From assembly GCA_031551135.1 (NCBI GenBank), contig JAVBOA010000025.1:1-64000 (forward strand): a stretch of 64,000 nucleotides of DNA, read 5' to 3'. Source of the DNA: JAITVM01 sp031551135. Lineage in GTDB: Bacteria; Bacillota; Clostridia; Lachnospirales; JAITVM01. Numbering within the stretch: the first letter of the stretch is position 1; every line of letters begins with the position of its first letter. Made by a program: the position numbers and the translations under genes. This document shows, one piece after another, positions 34,291 to 42,192 of the stretch. The notes below the pieces were generated by a model, which was not told where the DNA came from, ran no database searches, and saw only the letters and a list, made by a program, of their open reading frames with translations.

Positions 34291-35105
34291 AAAAAATTAT
34301 TCTCACATTGGCGGCATTTGTATTGATTTTTTTTCTTGGACTGACAAAAATTTTTCTGATTCTGTTTCTGGTAGTCAGCCTGCACGAAGCTTCGCATATT
34401 ATTATGTCTAGGTTTTACGGGCTGAGCTTCGAGAGAATTTCATTTATGCCGATCGGTCAATTTGCTGTAATCAGAAATCTGGAGTATTTACGTACATATA
34501 AAAGATGCATTGTTGTTTTGATTGGACCTTTGTGTAATATGATACTGGGTTTATTTTTTTATGCTTTTTTTAGAGACAAAACGGAAATTTTTTGGCAATA
34601 TAATTTTGTAATTGCTTTTTTTAATCTTCTGCCGATAGTTCCGCTGGACGGCGGAAAACTTTTTCAGATTTATTTCGGCAACAAAATCGGAGTTTTGCGG
34701 ACAAATCGAATTTTGATAAAAATAAGCCGGATTTTCAGCATTTTATTTATAATCTTGGGAATCGCACAATTCATAATTTTTAAATATAATTTTTCGCTTA
34801 TCCTAATCGGGATTTATATTTATAATATTTTAGAACGTGAGAATTTTAAAATGGCTACAGAATTTTATAAAGTCCTGCTGAGCAAAAAAAATAAAAAGAT
34901 TATTAAGATTGAAAATATTCTGGTCTCCAAAAACACAAAAATCAAAACAATACTTTATAAACTTTGTTGGGATAAATATTTTGTTTTGGAAATTGCGGAA
35001 AATAACCGGGTTATAAAACGGCTCTATGAATATGATTTTTCCCGATATGTATTTAATTACGGGATAGAGGGAAAATTAGCGGATATAATTGAGACGGATG
35101 AATAA
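34287..35105 (+). CDS. spoIVFB: SpoIVFB-like M50 intramembrane protease
   Basis: A 272-residue polytopic metalloprotease with the active-site HEASH in a membrane helix (near residue 34) and the second zinc-site motif NLLPIVPLDGG. A C-terminal domain of about 75 residues follows the membrane part. In Bacillus SpoIVFB cleaves pro-sigmaK in the mother cell. It is translated by a 4-base overlap with the spoIVFA M23 frame. The pairing with a SpoIVFA-like gene makes the sporulation role the best reading. Confidence 0.9.
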   Translation: MKKIILTLAAFVLIFFLGLTKIFLILFLVVSLHEASHIIMSRFYGLSFERISFMPIGQFAVIRNLEYLRTYKRCIVVLIGPLCNMILGLFFYAFFRDKTEIFWQYNFVIAFFNLLPIVPLDGGKLFQIYFGNKIGVLRTNRILIKISRIFSILFIILGIAQFIIFKYNFSLILIGIYIYNILERENFKMATEFYKVLLSKKNKKIIKIENILVSKNTKIKTILYKLCWDKYFVLEIAENNRVIKRLYEYDFSRYVFNYGIEGKLADIIETDE

Positions 35106-35165
35106 AAAAACGGCGTTATACTATTTTCGATTTTATAAGGAGAGAAATAGTATAACGCCGTTTCA
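35106..35165 (+). terminator. Terminator of the spoIVF operon with inserted miniature repeat
   Basis: AAACGGCGT and ACGCCGTTT form a GC-rich stem around a miniature palindromic repeat (ATACTATTTTC ... GAAATAGTAT, 35118-35153). The stem is thereby extended to about 19 bp. It looks as if an end-only repeat inserted at a TA inside the terminator loop. A weak T-run follows. Confidence 0.7.
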
Positions 35166-35169
35166 ATTA

Positions 35170-35209
35170 ATACTATTTTCATTTTGATCATTTATATTGA
35201 AAATAGTAT
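35170..35209. repeat. Miniature palindromic repeat (ends only)
   Basis: ATACTATTTTCATTTTGATC followed by ATTGAAAATAGTAT: both terminal repeats with the interior deleted, 16 bases after another miniature copy. Confidence 0.8.
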
Positions 35210-35259
35210 AAAATTTGTTTTTTTTTGAAAAATGTCTCAGCTCAAAGATTTATTTATCA

Positions 35260-35475
35260 TCAGCCGCCGGCGGCCATTTCTAAAATTAAAATTCTGTCGT
35301 CTTCATTTATGATTGTTTTTTCTAAATCATCTTTTTGTACAAGACGGCCGTTGAGTATATACATATGCTCAGATTGATTGAGATAAATAAGCTTTGGATG
35401 CAAAAGAGCGTTTTTTATTATAGTACTCATGGTTATTTCTTTTTGCCAAGGAAAGCTAATGTTATTAACAGTCAT
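35260..35475 (-). CDS. ThiS/MoaD-family sulfur-carrier-like protein
   Basis: A 71-residue ubiquitin-fold protein ending in the diglycine AAGG required for thiocarboxylate formation in ThiS and MoaD. It starts 3 bases after the aldehyde oxidoreductase stop, without its own ribosome site, so it is probably translated by coupling. MoaD-like proteins donate sulfur to the pterin cofactor of molybdenum/tungsten enzymes, and dedicated copies next to tungsten oxidoreductases are common. That specific role is inferred from context. Confidence 0.8.
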   Translation of the reverse strand: MTVNNISFPWQKEITMSTIIKNALLHPKLIYLNQSEHMYILNGRLVQKDDLEKTIINEDDRILILEMAAGG

Positions 35476-35477
35476 AA

Positions 35478-37187
35478 TTAAAAATTGAAAATAGCATCGA
35501 GTTGAGCATCATTAAAATCAAAAGTAGCGCCTGTGGCCGGTGAAGGTTCTTCGAGCAAGAAATCAGGCATTCTGTCGTCTTCTGGGGTAAAGCCTGCCAT
35601 TTTGTTAAATGCTCTTTCGGTCAATAAAGTTTTTACGCCCATAAGAGGAATTTCTCTCGGCGAAAATTCAACACCGTAAATCGCAGTGTACATTTGAACA
35701 ACCAAATCCATGCGTTTTACACCGCCGTAGAACCAAGCGAACAAACAGAACGAAGAATCGGCAAAAGCACTCAGAGTCTGCATTGTTCTGGAGAGAAAAG
35801 CTTGAGCATAATGAGTAGTTGCATCGTATTTTGTACCAAGAGTAACCCCGGCTGTATGGTCAGCACCTTGCGGGCTTACAGCATAAGTAACGCCTGTACC
35901 TTTTAGGTTTCGTGGTTCATAAGCTGCCATTGCTTGATGTTTAACGGTTGGAATACGTTTGCAGCCCAAATATTTACCGCAGGCTTCAGTGCCTTCGCCC
36001 ATGATTTTGCCGAATTCAGTGCCTTGCTGCATTTCTTCCAATAGCTTAAATACAGCGTCAGCATCGCCCCATGGTATTTTTCCGGCTTCCATACAAACGC
36101 CCAAAGTACATCCGGTTTCTATAGTATCGAGACCCATATCATCGCAGATTCTATCAATTTTAGCGATTGTATCCATATCGTAAATATCTATATTCGGACC
36201 GCAAAGAGCAAGAGTTTCGTATTCGAATCCGGCAGTTATATATTTGCCGTCATCGCCGTGATATTGGTTTGAACATTTCACACAGCATCCGGCTTGACAA
36301 GCCATATTATTGCGTCCGCCGTTTTTTCCGAGCTTTTCTAAAAACTTCTGCGGTCCAAGGTTTGCAACCTCTTTTTTAGCAAATCCTCCCGAGAAGTTTC
36401 TTACCGGAAGAACAGCAGAAGCCGATGTTACGGCAATATTAGCCACAGTTCCGATAGAGGCAACAGCAGAAGCGCCTGCAACAGAAGCAACGAATTTAGT
36501 AAATTCTTTTGTGGCATTTGCCAAAAGCTCAGGGTCTGCGATATCAGGCTTAAATTTATTCTCAGGTTTTTCAACAATAAGAGCCTTTATGCCTTTGGAA
36601 GCCATGAGTGTGCCGAGGCCGCCGCGTGCCGCCAAACGGCAAGGATGGTTAGTTCCGAATTCTGTAACAGCAATACCGGAATTTCTGTAGAGCTTTTCGC
36701 CGGCAGTTCCTATTGAGGCAACAGAAACATCTTTGCCGTATTTTTCGATAGCTTTTTCGGCAATAGCGTAATTGTTTAGTCCCATGTACTCATCAGCGTC
36801 GATTAGGCTGATTTCGCCTTTTTTATCAATAAATAATATTTTCCAGTTTTCGTTTTCCGGTTTATTTTCTACAATAATCAGCTTTATTCCTTGGTTAGCC
36901 AATTGCTGAGCCATAGTTCCGCCAACGTTGCTTTCTTTTATTCCGCCTGTGAGCGGACTTTTTCCGCCAACATTAAGCCGGTGGGCAGTTGGGATATTTG
37001 TTCCGGCAAAAATTCCTAATGTAAAAATCAATTTATTTTCAGGGCCGAGAGGATCGCATTTAGGATTTACTTCTTTCATAAGAACTTGACCTATAAGTGC
37101 GCGTCCGCCTTGCATTTTATATTCTTCACTAATATCGGCTTTGTCGATATTTCCGGTATTTACGTCTATTCTAATTTGCTTCCACAT
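35478..37187 (-). CDS. aor: Aldehyde ferredoxin oxidoreductase (tungsten-type)
   Basis: A 569-residue AOR-family protein that oxidises aldehydes to acids (or the reverse) with a tungsto-bispterin cofactor and one 4Fe-4S cluster. Features are the N-terminal GGKSPLTGGIKESN, the domain-2 cluster ligands CQAGCCVKC and the pterin-binding DDMGLDTIETGCTLG motif. Its length is slightly below the usual 580-610. It starts with ATG behind GGAGGT. In an operon after an alcohol dehydrogenase it could link alcohol, aldehyde and carboxylate pools. Confidence 0.92.
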   Translation of the reverse strand: MWKQIRIDVNTGNIDKADISEEYKMQGGRALIGQVLMKEVNPKCDPLGPENKLIFTLGIFAGTNIPTAHRLNVGGKSPLTGGIKESNVGGTMAQQLANQGIKLIIVENKPENENWKILFIDKKGEISLIDADEYMGLNNYAIAEKAIEKYGKDVSVASIGTAGEKLYRNSGIAVTEFGTNHPCRLAARGGLGTLMASKGIKALIVEKPENKFKPDIADPELLANATKEFTKFVASVAGASAVASIGTVANIAVTSASAVLPVRNFSGGFAKKEVANLGPQKFLEKLGKNGGRNNMACQAGCCVKCSNQYHGDDGKYITAGFEYETLALCGPNIDIYDMDTIAKIDRICDDMGLDTIETGCTLGVCMEAGKIPWGDADAVFKLLEEMQQGTEFGKIMGEGTEACGKYLGCKRIPTVKHQAMAAYEPRNLKGTGVTYAVSPQGADHTAGVTLGTKYDATTHYAQAFLSRTMQTLSAFADSSFCLFAWFYGGVKRMDLVVQMYTAIYGVEFSPREIPLMGVKTLLTERAFNKMAGFTPEDDRMPDFLLEEPSPATGATFDFNDAQLDAIFNF

Positions 37188-37204
37188 ACTATAACCTCCA
37201 GTTC

Positions 37205-38356
37205 TTACAAATCATAAGCTTCGGTAATCATTTGCGTGTATTCCGCAACAGACACCTGAACAGGTAAAAGAGCTTGAGCAACATCGCCCGGCATTAACTG
37301 AGCTGCTTTTTGGCAGTCCTCCAATGAATAGCCTAATTCTTTAAGAGTCGGTAATTCACATTTTTTCATAAAAGCAAGTAATTCATCGGCAACCTTATTT
37401 CCAAGCTCTTCGTTCGAAATATCTTCCGGTAAATTCATACCGATACATTCGGAGAAAAGTCTTAATCTATCCGGCATCCATTGAGCGTATTTTCTGACTA
37501 TTTGAGGCATGCAGATTGCACAGCCAAGACCGTGCGGTAAATGGTAAACAGAGCCTAAAGTATGTCCGACGGAATGCGTAAGATGGCACATTGCGCCGTT
37601 TATTGCGTATCCGGCCAGTGACGCCGCCAAAGCTAAATCAGATCTGACATTAATATCTTTCGAATTTTCGATAAGTTTCGGAGTGTTTTTATACAACAAT
37701 CTGATAGCTTTTTCCGCTAAAGCCTGAGCGATCGGTTCCGGTGCAAATGTACAAATACAGTCCAGCGAATGAGTAAACGCATCAAATGCGCAAGCAACAG
37801 AAGCTTTAACAGGTACTCCAACATAAAGCTCAGGGTCAACAATAGATGCATCTGAATAGCAATGTCTGCAAAAAACGCCGCCTTTTTTGTGTTGTTTAGT
37901 GTCTGTGATAACAGCACCTTGTGTTGCTTCGCTTCCGGTGCCGGCTGTTGTTGGAATACAGATTAACGGAACAGGGTCTCCCGGCGGTTCAACTTGAAAC
38001 CATTGATTTATAGGGGGTGGATTATTTATAAGTACGTTTGCGCCTTTTGCAGTGTCCATAGAGCTTCCGCCGCCGATTGCGATTATTCCGTCAACTTTTG
38101 ATTCTCTTGCCAGTTTGCCGCATTCATCTACGGTATAATCAGGAGGGTCAGGAAGAACTCCATCAAATAAAACTGTTTCGATATGTGCTGCATGTAAGTT
38201 TTCAACAATTGGATCAATAACACCGGCGGCTTGAACTCCTTTATCAAAAACAAGCAGCGCTTTTGTTATTTTGAGTTCGCGTGCTTTCAGACCGACGCGT
38301 TTTGAAGCACCTACTCCAAATACCATAGGAACAAATTTAGAAGATGTACTAATCAT
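37205..38356 (-). CDS. Iron-containing alcohol dehydrogenase
   Basis: A 383-residue group III alcohol dehydrogenase. The NAD-binding GIIAIGGGSSMDTAKG is followed by the iron-site helix AMCHLTHSVGHTLGSVYHLPHGLGC, with the spaced histidines of the family. ATG 38356 is preferred over 38368, which touches the GAAAGGA ribosome site. It is the first gene after a riboswitch-like leader and precedes aor, a natural pairing for interconversion of alcohols and acids through an aldehyde. Confidence 0.93.
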   Translation of the reverse strand: MISTSSKFVPMVFGVGASKRVGLKARELKITKALLVFDKGVQAAGVIDPIVENLHAAHIETVLFDGVLPDPPDYTVDECGKLARESKVDGIIAIGGGSSMDTAKGANVLINNPPPINQWFQVEPPGDPVPLICIPTTAGTGSEATQGAVITDTKQHKKGGVFCRHCYSDASIVDPELYVGVPVKASVACAFDAFTHSLDCICTFAPEPIAQALAEKAIRLLYKNTPKLIENSKDINVRSDLALAASLAGYAINGAMCHLTHSVGHTLGSVYHLPHGLGCAICMPQIVRKYAQWMPDRLRLFSECIGMNLPEDISNEELGNKVADELLAFMKKCELPTLKELGYSLEDCQKAAQLMPGDVAQALLPVQVSVAEYTQMITEAYDL

Positions 38357-38422
38357 AAAAATTATCATTCCTTTCTCATACTAATCTTTTAGTCGATTAT
38401 AGTGGCGATAATTTGAAATAAT

Positions 38423-38546
38423 AAAAGCCCCCAAATATTCAAATGAATATCTGTGGGCTCCTTTGCAGATTTAGGCAGGCCAAGAGATCTCTCTTATTGA
38501 CCCATAGGCTGCTGATGCAAATATTTGAAACAGCAGCTCGGAGTAT
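38423..38546 (-). promoter_or_regulatory. Molybdenum/tungsten-cofactor (Moco/Tuco) type riboswitch with terminator
   Basis: On the minus strand the leader reads ACTCCGAGC, then CAGCAGCCTATGGGT, GGCCTGCCTAA and CAAAGGAGC. CTCC/GGAG form an outer stem, GCTGCTG/CAGCAGC an inner one and AAGAG/CTCTT a third, which matches my memory of the Moco RNA motif. A terminator follows (AGCCC and CAGATATTCA with TGAATATTTG and GGGCT, then TTTT), sharing bases with the outer stem. The operon it controls encodes a tungsten-type enzyme and a MoaD-like protein, which supports the call. The class was assigned without a covariance search. Confidence 0.72.
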
Positions 38547-38561
38547 TTCAAATATATAATT

Positions 38562-38590
38562 ATAATATATGAAATACTTATAAAAATCAA
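38562..38590 (-). promoter_or_regulatory. Promoter of the alcohol dehydrogenase-aor operon
   Basis: TTGATT and TATTAT on the minus strand with 17-base spacing, about 15 bases upstream of the riboswitch-like structure. Confidence 0.55.
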
Positions 38591-38723
38591 GACAAAAATA
38601 AAATAAATTTAGAATATTTTTTTGTATATTCAAGTAAAATTCGTTTAACATAAATTAAATTGTTAAAATATTATCTAAATATTATTTATTTCAATCAAAA
38701 ATTTATATATAATAAATAAAGTT

Positions 38724-40844
38724 TTAGTAAACTTCGTTTAGATAATAAGAAATCTTTTCGATAAGAGTTTTATATTTCTCCAATTCTACATCTTTGTTGT
38801 GATATTTGTTCAAAATAGAATTAAACTCATCTTCGATATTTTGGCGCAAAGCCCTGTAAAATTGTTCTTTTAGCTCTATTAATTGATCTTTAAAGCGGTC
38901 CAGCTCGAAATCAAGTTTATTATATGATTCTTCGTAAAACTGGCGAATGCAATAAGAAAACAAAATTCGAATACTGTTTTTATCGCTTGTGTTTCGCACA
39001 TCACCGGTAAATTTTTCGGTAATAAGATTTAGAATCGAGTCAAGGTCGACATCTAAGCTTGGAAAAATCAAAGAATTCAAAGTTCGCTTAACCACAAATT
39101 TATAATACAGCGGGTCAAAATTTTCGTCAGCGATATTATGATTATCCAAAACCGTCGAGAGCATTTTAAATTTCAAATCCGAAACATCCACAACATTTTC
39201 GATTTTTTTGTCCAATGTATCACGGTATTTATCAGCGTAAACTTTGATTTTATCCAAAGCGTCGGAAACAGGAATATATGTATATTTTTGTTCTACCACA
39301 ATTGTACGGGTTTCTTTTTTGCCCCAAGTCATCGGGTTGAACCATTTGAAATTCTCGTCGGTAGTGCTTGTGACAAAGGATTCTTTGAGTTCCTGTTCTT
39401 CCAAAGCCGGAGAATCTTCCTTTATTTTCTCCAAATTTTTTACGGTTTCATTCTTGTTTTCCTCGAGATATTCGCAAAAATCATAAAAGAATTTATCAAG
39501 ATTAGCTTTTATATTTTTAGTTTTATCGAGCATAACATTTTTCTGTGTAACAATATCGCTTTCGCTGTTAAACGAAAGAAAATTCGCACGCGTGAAATAA
39601 ATATTGCGGATACTTTCAAGCTCCAGTTTAATATTTAAAGAGGTATCCGGAATAAAGGACTCCAGTTTTTTATTTAATGTAAAATCTTTTTCGGAGGCGA
39701 CTGCTTGAAAAATCTTTTCAATTTCGGCAAAATTCCCGATTTCTTTCAGAACATCTTGGTCTAAATTTTTAAAATAATTTAAATTTTTATAAACTAAATG
39801 CTCCGGAAAAGAATAGTTATCCAGATTTTTATTGCTCATTATTTGCGCTATCGAAGAAATAAAAACGGGTTCGCCCAATGATTTTAATATCGAAATTACA
39901 TCTTTTTGAGCATTATTTTTTTTAAATAGCTCAATTAATTTATTCGAAGTCGAGGCGGCGTGTATGGTCAGCATTTTTTTTGCTGACGCTGCGGCTTCTT
40001 CAAAAGTATGTGAATCGGGCAGAATATCGGTCAGCGCATCGTCGAAACGGCTGCACAAAAGAACAAGCTTTTTAACGCCTTTTTTCGGAATAATATTCGT
40101 AAGAATTTCTATATCGGTTTTATCCAAAAACTGACTGCTGCGGCTAAGAAAAAAAACAACATCACAGGTTTCCAAAAAATTCTTTGTACGTTTCGTTCGG
40201 GAAATAACAGGGTCGTTCATTCCCGGAGTATCAAAAATACAAAGCGATTTCAGGGCATCATTTTTCAAATAAATACTGATATTTTTTACAAAAGGCGTAT
40301 ACATGCCGTTTTCTCCGATATATTCATTTAAAATATTTTGAATCAGCTTAAAATCATTTACCGGAATCGTGTCTTTTTCGCGGCCGACGAATTCTTTTAA
40401 ATTAACTTTTCGGCGGCGCGCCATTTCAAGAATTTCATGCGAAATCGTGCTGAATTTTTCATCGGACGCACTTTCGACAATAGAATTCCATTCATCCGGT
40501 GAATAATATTCAACCTCGATAGAATTGCGGCTGGAATACAAAATTTTTGTAACCGTAACGGTTTTCGGCGTAACCGCCTTTGGCAAAATATCAAGCCCGT
40601 CGAACAAAAAAGTATTTAAAAAAGTCGAGCGTCCGGTTTTAACTTGTCCGATAAAACCGATATTCAGTTTTCGGTCTTTGTTCAAAAAATCCAGAGTTTT
40701 TAAAATAAAAAGTTTTTTCAATTTTCGAATCTGGACTAAATCCTTATAACAATAAGGCTCTAAATCTTCCAAAGTGGCATCGATTTTTTTTGCGAAAGTA
40801 TTAAAAGTATTAGCAAGGTTTTCGGTTTTTTCGAAAACTAACAT
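38724..40844 (-). CDS. Dynamin-like GTPase (larger of a pair)
   Basis: A 706-residue dynamin-family GTPase, last gene of a three-gene operon. The GTPase domain has a P-loop GQVKTGRST (near residue 68), a switch threonine region (KAVTPKTVTVTKIL), the DTPG motif in CIFDTPGMND and a G4-like CSRFDD. Long helical segments follow, as in bacterial dynamins that remodel membranes. The C-terminus is charged and helical, without a clear transmembrane helix. Bacterial dynamins often occur as unequal pairs; the partner is 42193-43719. Roles proposed for such pairs include membrane repair and phage or toxin defence. Confidence 0.82.
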   Translation of the reverse strand: MLVFEKTENLANTFNTFAKKIDATLEDLEPYCYKDLVQIRKLKKLFILKTLDFLNKDRKLNIGFIGQVKTGRSTFLNTFLFDGLDILPKAVTPKTVTVTKILYSSRNSIEVEYYSPDEWNSIVESASDEKFSTISHEILEMARRRKVNLKEFVGREKDTIPVNDFKLIQNILNEYIGENGMYTPFVKNISIYLKNDALKSLCIFDTPGMNDPVISRTKRTKNFLETCDVVFFLSRSSQFLDKTDIEILTNIIPKKGVKKLVLLCSRFDDALTDILPDSHTFEEAAASAKKMLTIHAASTSNKLIELFKKNNAQKDVISILKSLGEPVFISSIAQIMSNKNLDNYSFPEHLVYKNLNYFKNLDQDVLKEIGNFAEIEKIFQAVASEKDFTLNKKLESFIPDTSLNIKLELESIRNIYFTRANFLSFNSESDIVTQKNVMLDKTKNIKANLDKFFYDFCEYLEENKNETVKNLEKIKEDSPALEEQELKESFVTSTTDENFKWFNPMTWGKKETRTIVVEQKYTYIPVSDALDKIKVYADKYRDTLDKKIENVVDVSDLKFKMLSTVLDNHNIADENFDPLYYKFVVKRTLNSLIFPSLDVDLDSILNLITEKFTGDVRNTSDKNSIRILFSYCIRQFYEESYNKLDFELDRFKDQLIELKEQFYRALRQNIEDEFNSILNKYHNKDVELEKYKTLIEKISYYLNEVY

Positions 40845-40848
40845 AAAA

Positions 40849-42186
40849 TCACCTTAATTTTGTGTTATTATCTATCTTATTGTTAGAATAATGTTTCGGT
40901 TCTAAATATTGGCAATTCAGAATAACTGAAGCAAAACAATTAACAAATTCGTTTTTATCAATCAAAATATTGATATTTTCGTTCAGCTTTGTTGTTGAAT
41001 ATAATAAAAGCGAGCCAAAACCGGAGGTATTTTTGCAATTTATAAAAGTATTTGACCTTACGATAAAAGAATCAGGCCATTCGGTAACAGAAATAATCGC
41101 CTCTGATAATTGCTTAAACGAAATTTTTACAAATAAAGAATTTTCGATTAAGAGATTATCGAGTGTGTTAAATCTAATAATATTCGGCACTGTTATAAAA
41201 TTAAACTCACAGTTTTTGATAACAAGGTCGGTACATTCAACAAGCACCATTATTTCGCTGGAGATATTTTTAAATGTACAATTTTCGAAAGTAACGGAAT
41301 TGCAATCGCTGATTACAAGCGGAGTAATTCGCAATCTATCGAATTCGCAGTTTACAAAACGCACTTCATGACAGTTCTCAACGATAATTTGCAGATCCTC
41401 GTTTGCCAAAATATAATTTTCAAAAATTGCGGTTTCGCTTGTTAGTGAAATAGATTTTTTCGCTTTTTTCTCGATTTCTTGGTCGAAACTAATCGGCAGT
41501 GACGCAAAAATATCTTTCGGCTCCTCGATATGCTCGTCGTATCTTATAAGCGAAGTAAAAGAAAGTTTTTTGTCGGGGTCGGCAACGCCATAAATCAGAC
41601 TGTCGTTAAAAGAGATAGTTCCTGCGTAATATTCTGTTATATAGCAGATAAAATTTTTCAATAAATTATTCGGGTTATCAACCATATCTAAAATAATTCG
41701 TTCATTTTGTTCCAAAATACTCTTTGCGATTGAAATGCAGTTTTCAACAGTTTGTAAATCTAATTTCAAAACAAGCGCGATTTCGGAAACCAGCTCTGTT
41801 TGCATTTCGTCCTGATTATCAGCCATCCCCAATAAAATCAGCATATCCACAATAAGCGAATATTTTAAATCCGAATCGGAAAAGTTTTTCGCCAAATTAG
41901 GCACAAAATCTTGATCGATTTCAACGGCTTTTTTATAAAAATCAATCAATTGATTATTGTTGTCGATTCCGATTAAAATTCGTTTCAAAAAGCTTTGCTG
42001 TGTGTAATTGACATTATTATTGATATTTGTGAGAATACAAAGCAGGCAAATATACATTTCCTGAATATTAATATCATAATTTAAAAGAGGATGACGTTTT
42101 ATCGGATAAACATTGATTTCCTCATTTTTTAAATTGCGGATTAAATTATTAGATACTTTTTCAAAAGATTGTTCCAAAAAAATCAA
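40849..42186 (-). CDS. TerB-like and right-handed beta-helix protein
   Basis: A 445-residue protein with two parts. The first about 180 residues are helical with a TerB-like look (YSLIVDMLILLGMADNQDEM, then TELVSEIALVLKLDLQTVEN). From about 265 on, short repeats (RFVNCEFDRLRIT, VTFENCTFKNISS, LVIKNCEFNFITV, LLIENSLFVKISF) form a right-handed parallel beta-helix. It has no signal peptide, so it is cytoplasmic. It sits between the two dynamin-like genes, 4 and 6 bases from each, so the three probably work together. I do not recognise a named family for the whole protein. Confidence 0.7.
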   Translation of the reverse strand: MIFLEQSFEKVSNNLIRNLKNEEINVYPIKRHPLLNYDINIQEMYICLLCILTNINNNVNYTQQSFLKRILIGIDNNNQLIDFYKKAVEIDQDFVPNLAKNFSDSDLKYSLIVDMLILLGMADNQDEMQTELVSEIALVLKLDLQTVENCISIAKSILEQNERIILDMVDNPNNLLKNFICYITEYYAGTISFNDSLIYGVADPDKKLSFTSLIRYDEHIEEPKDIFASLPISFDQEIEKKAKKSISLTSETAIFENYILANEDLQIIVENCHEVRFVNCEFDRLRITPLVISDCNSVTFENCTFKNISSEIMVLVECTDLVIKNCEFNFITVPNIIRFNTLDNLLIENSLFVKISFKQLSEAIISVTEWPDSFIVRSNTFINCKNTSGFGSLLLYSTTKLNENINILIDKNEFVNCFASVILNCQYLEPKHYSNNKIDNNTKLR

Positions 42187-42192
42187 ACCTTT

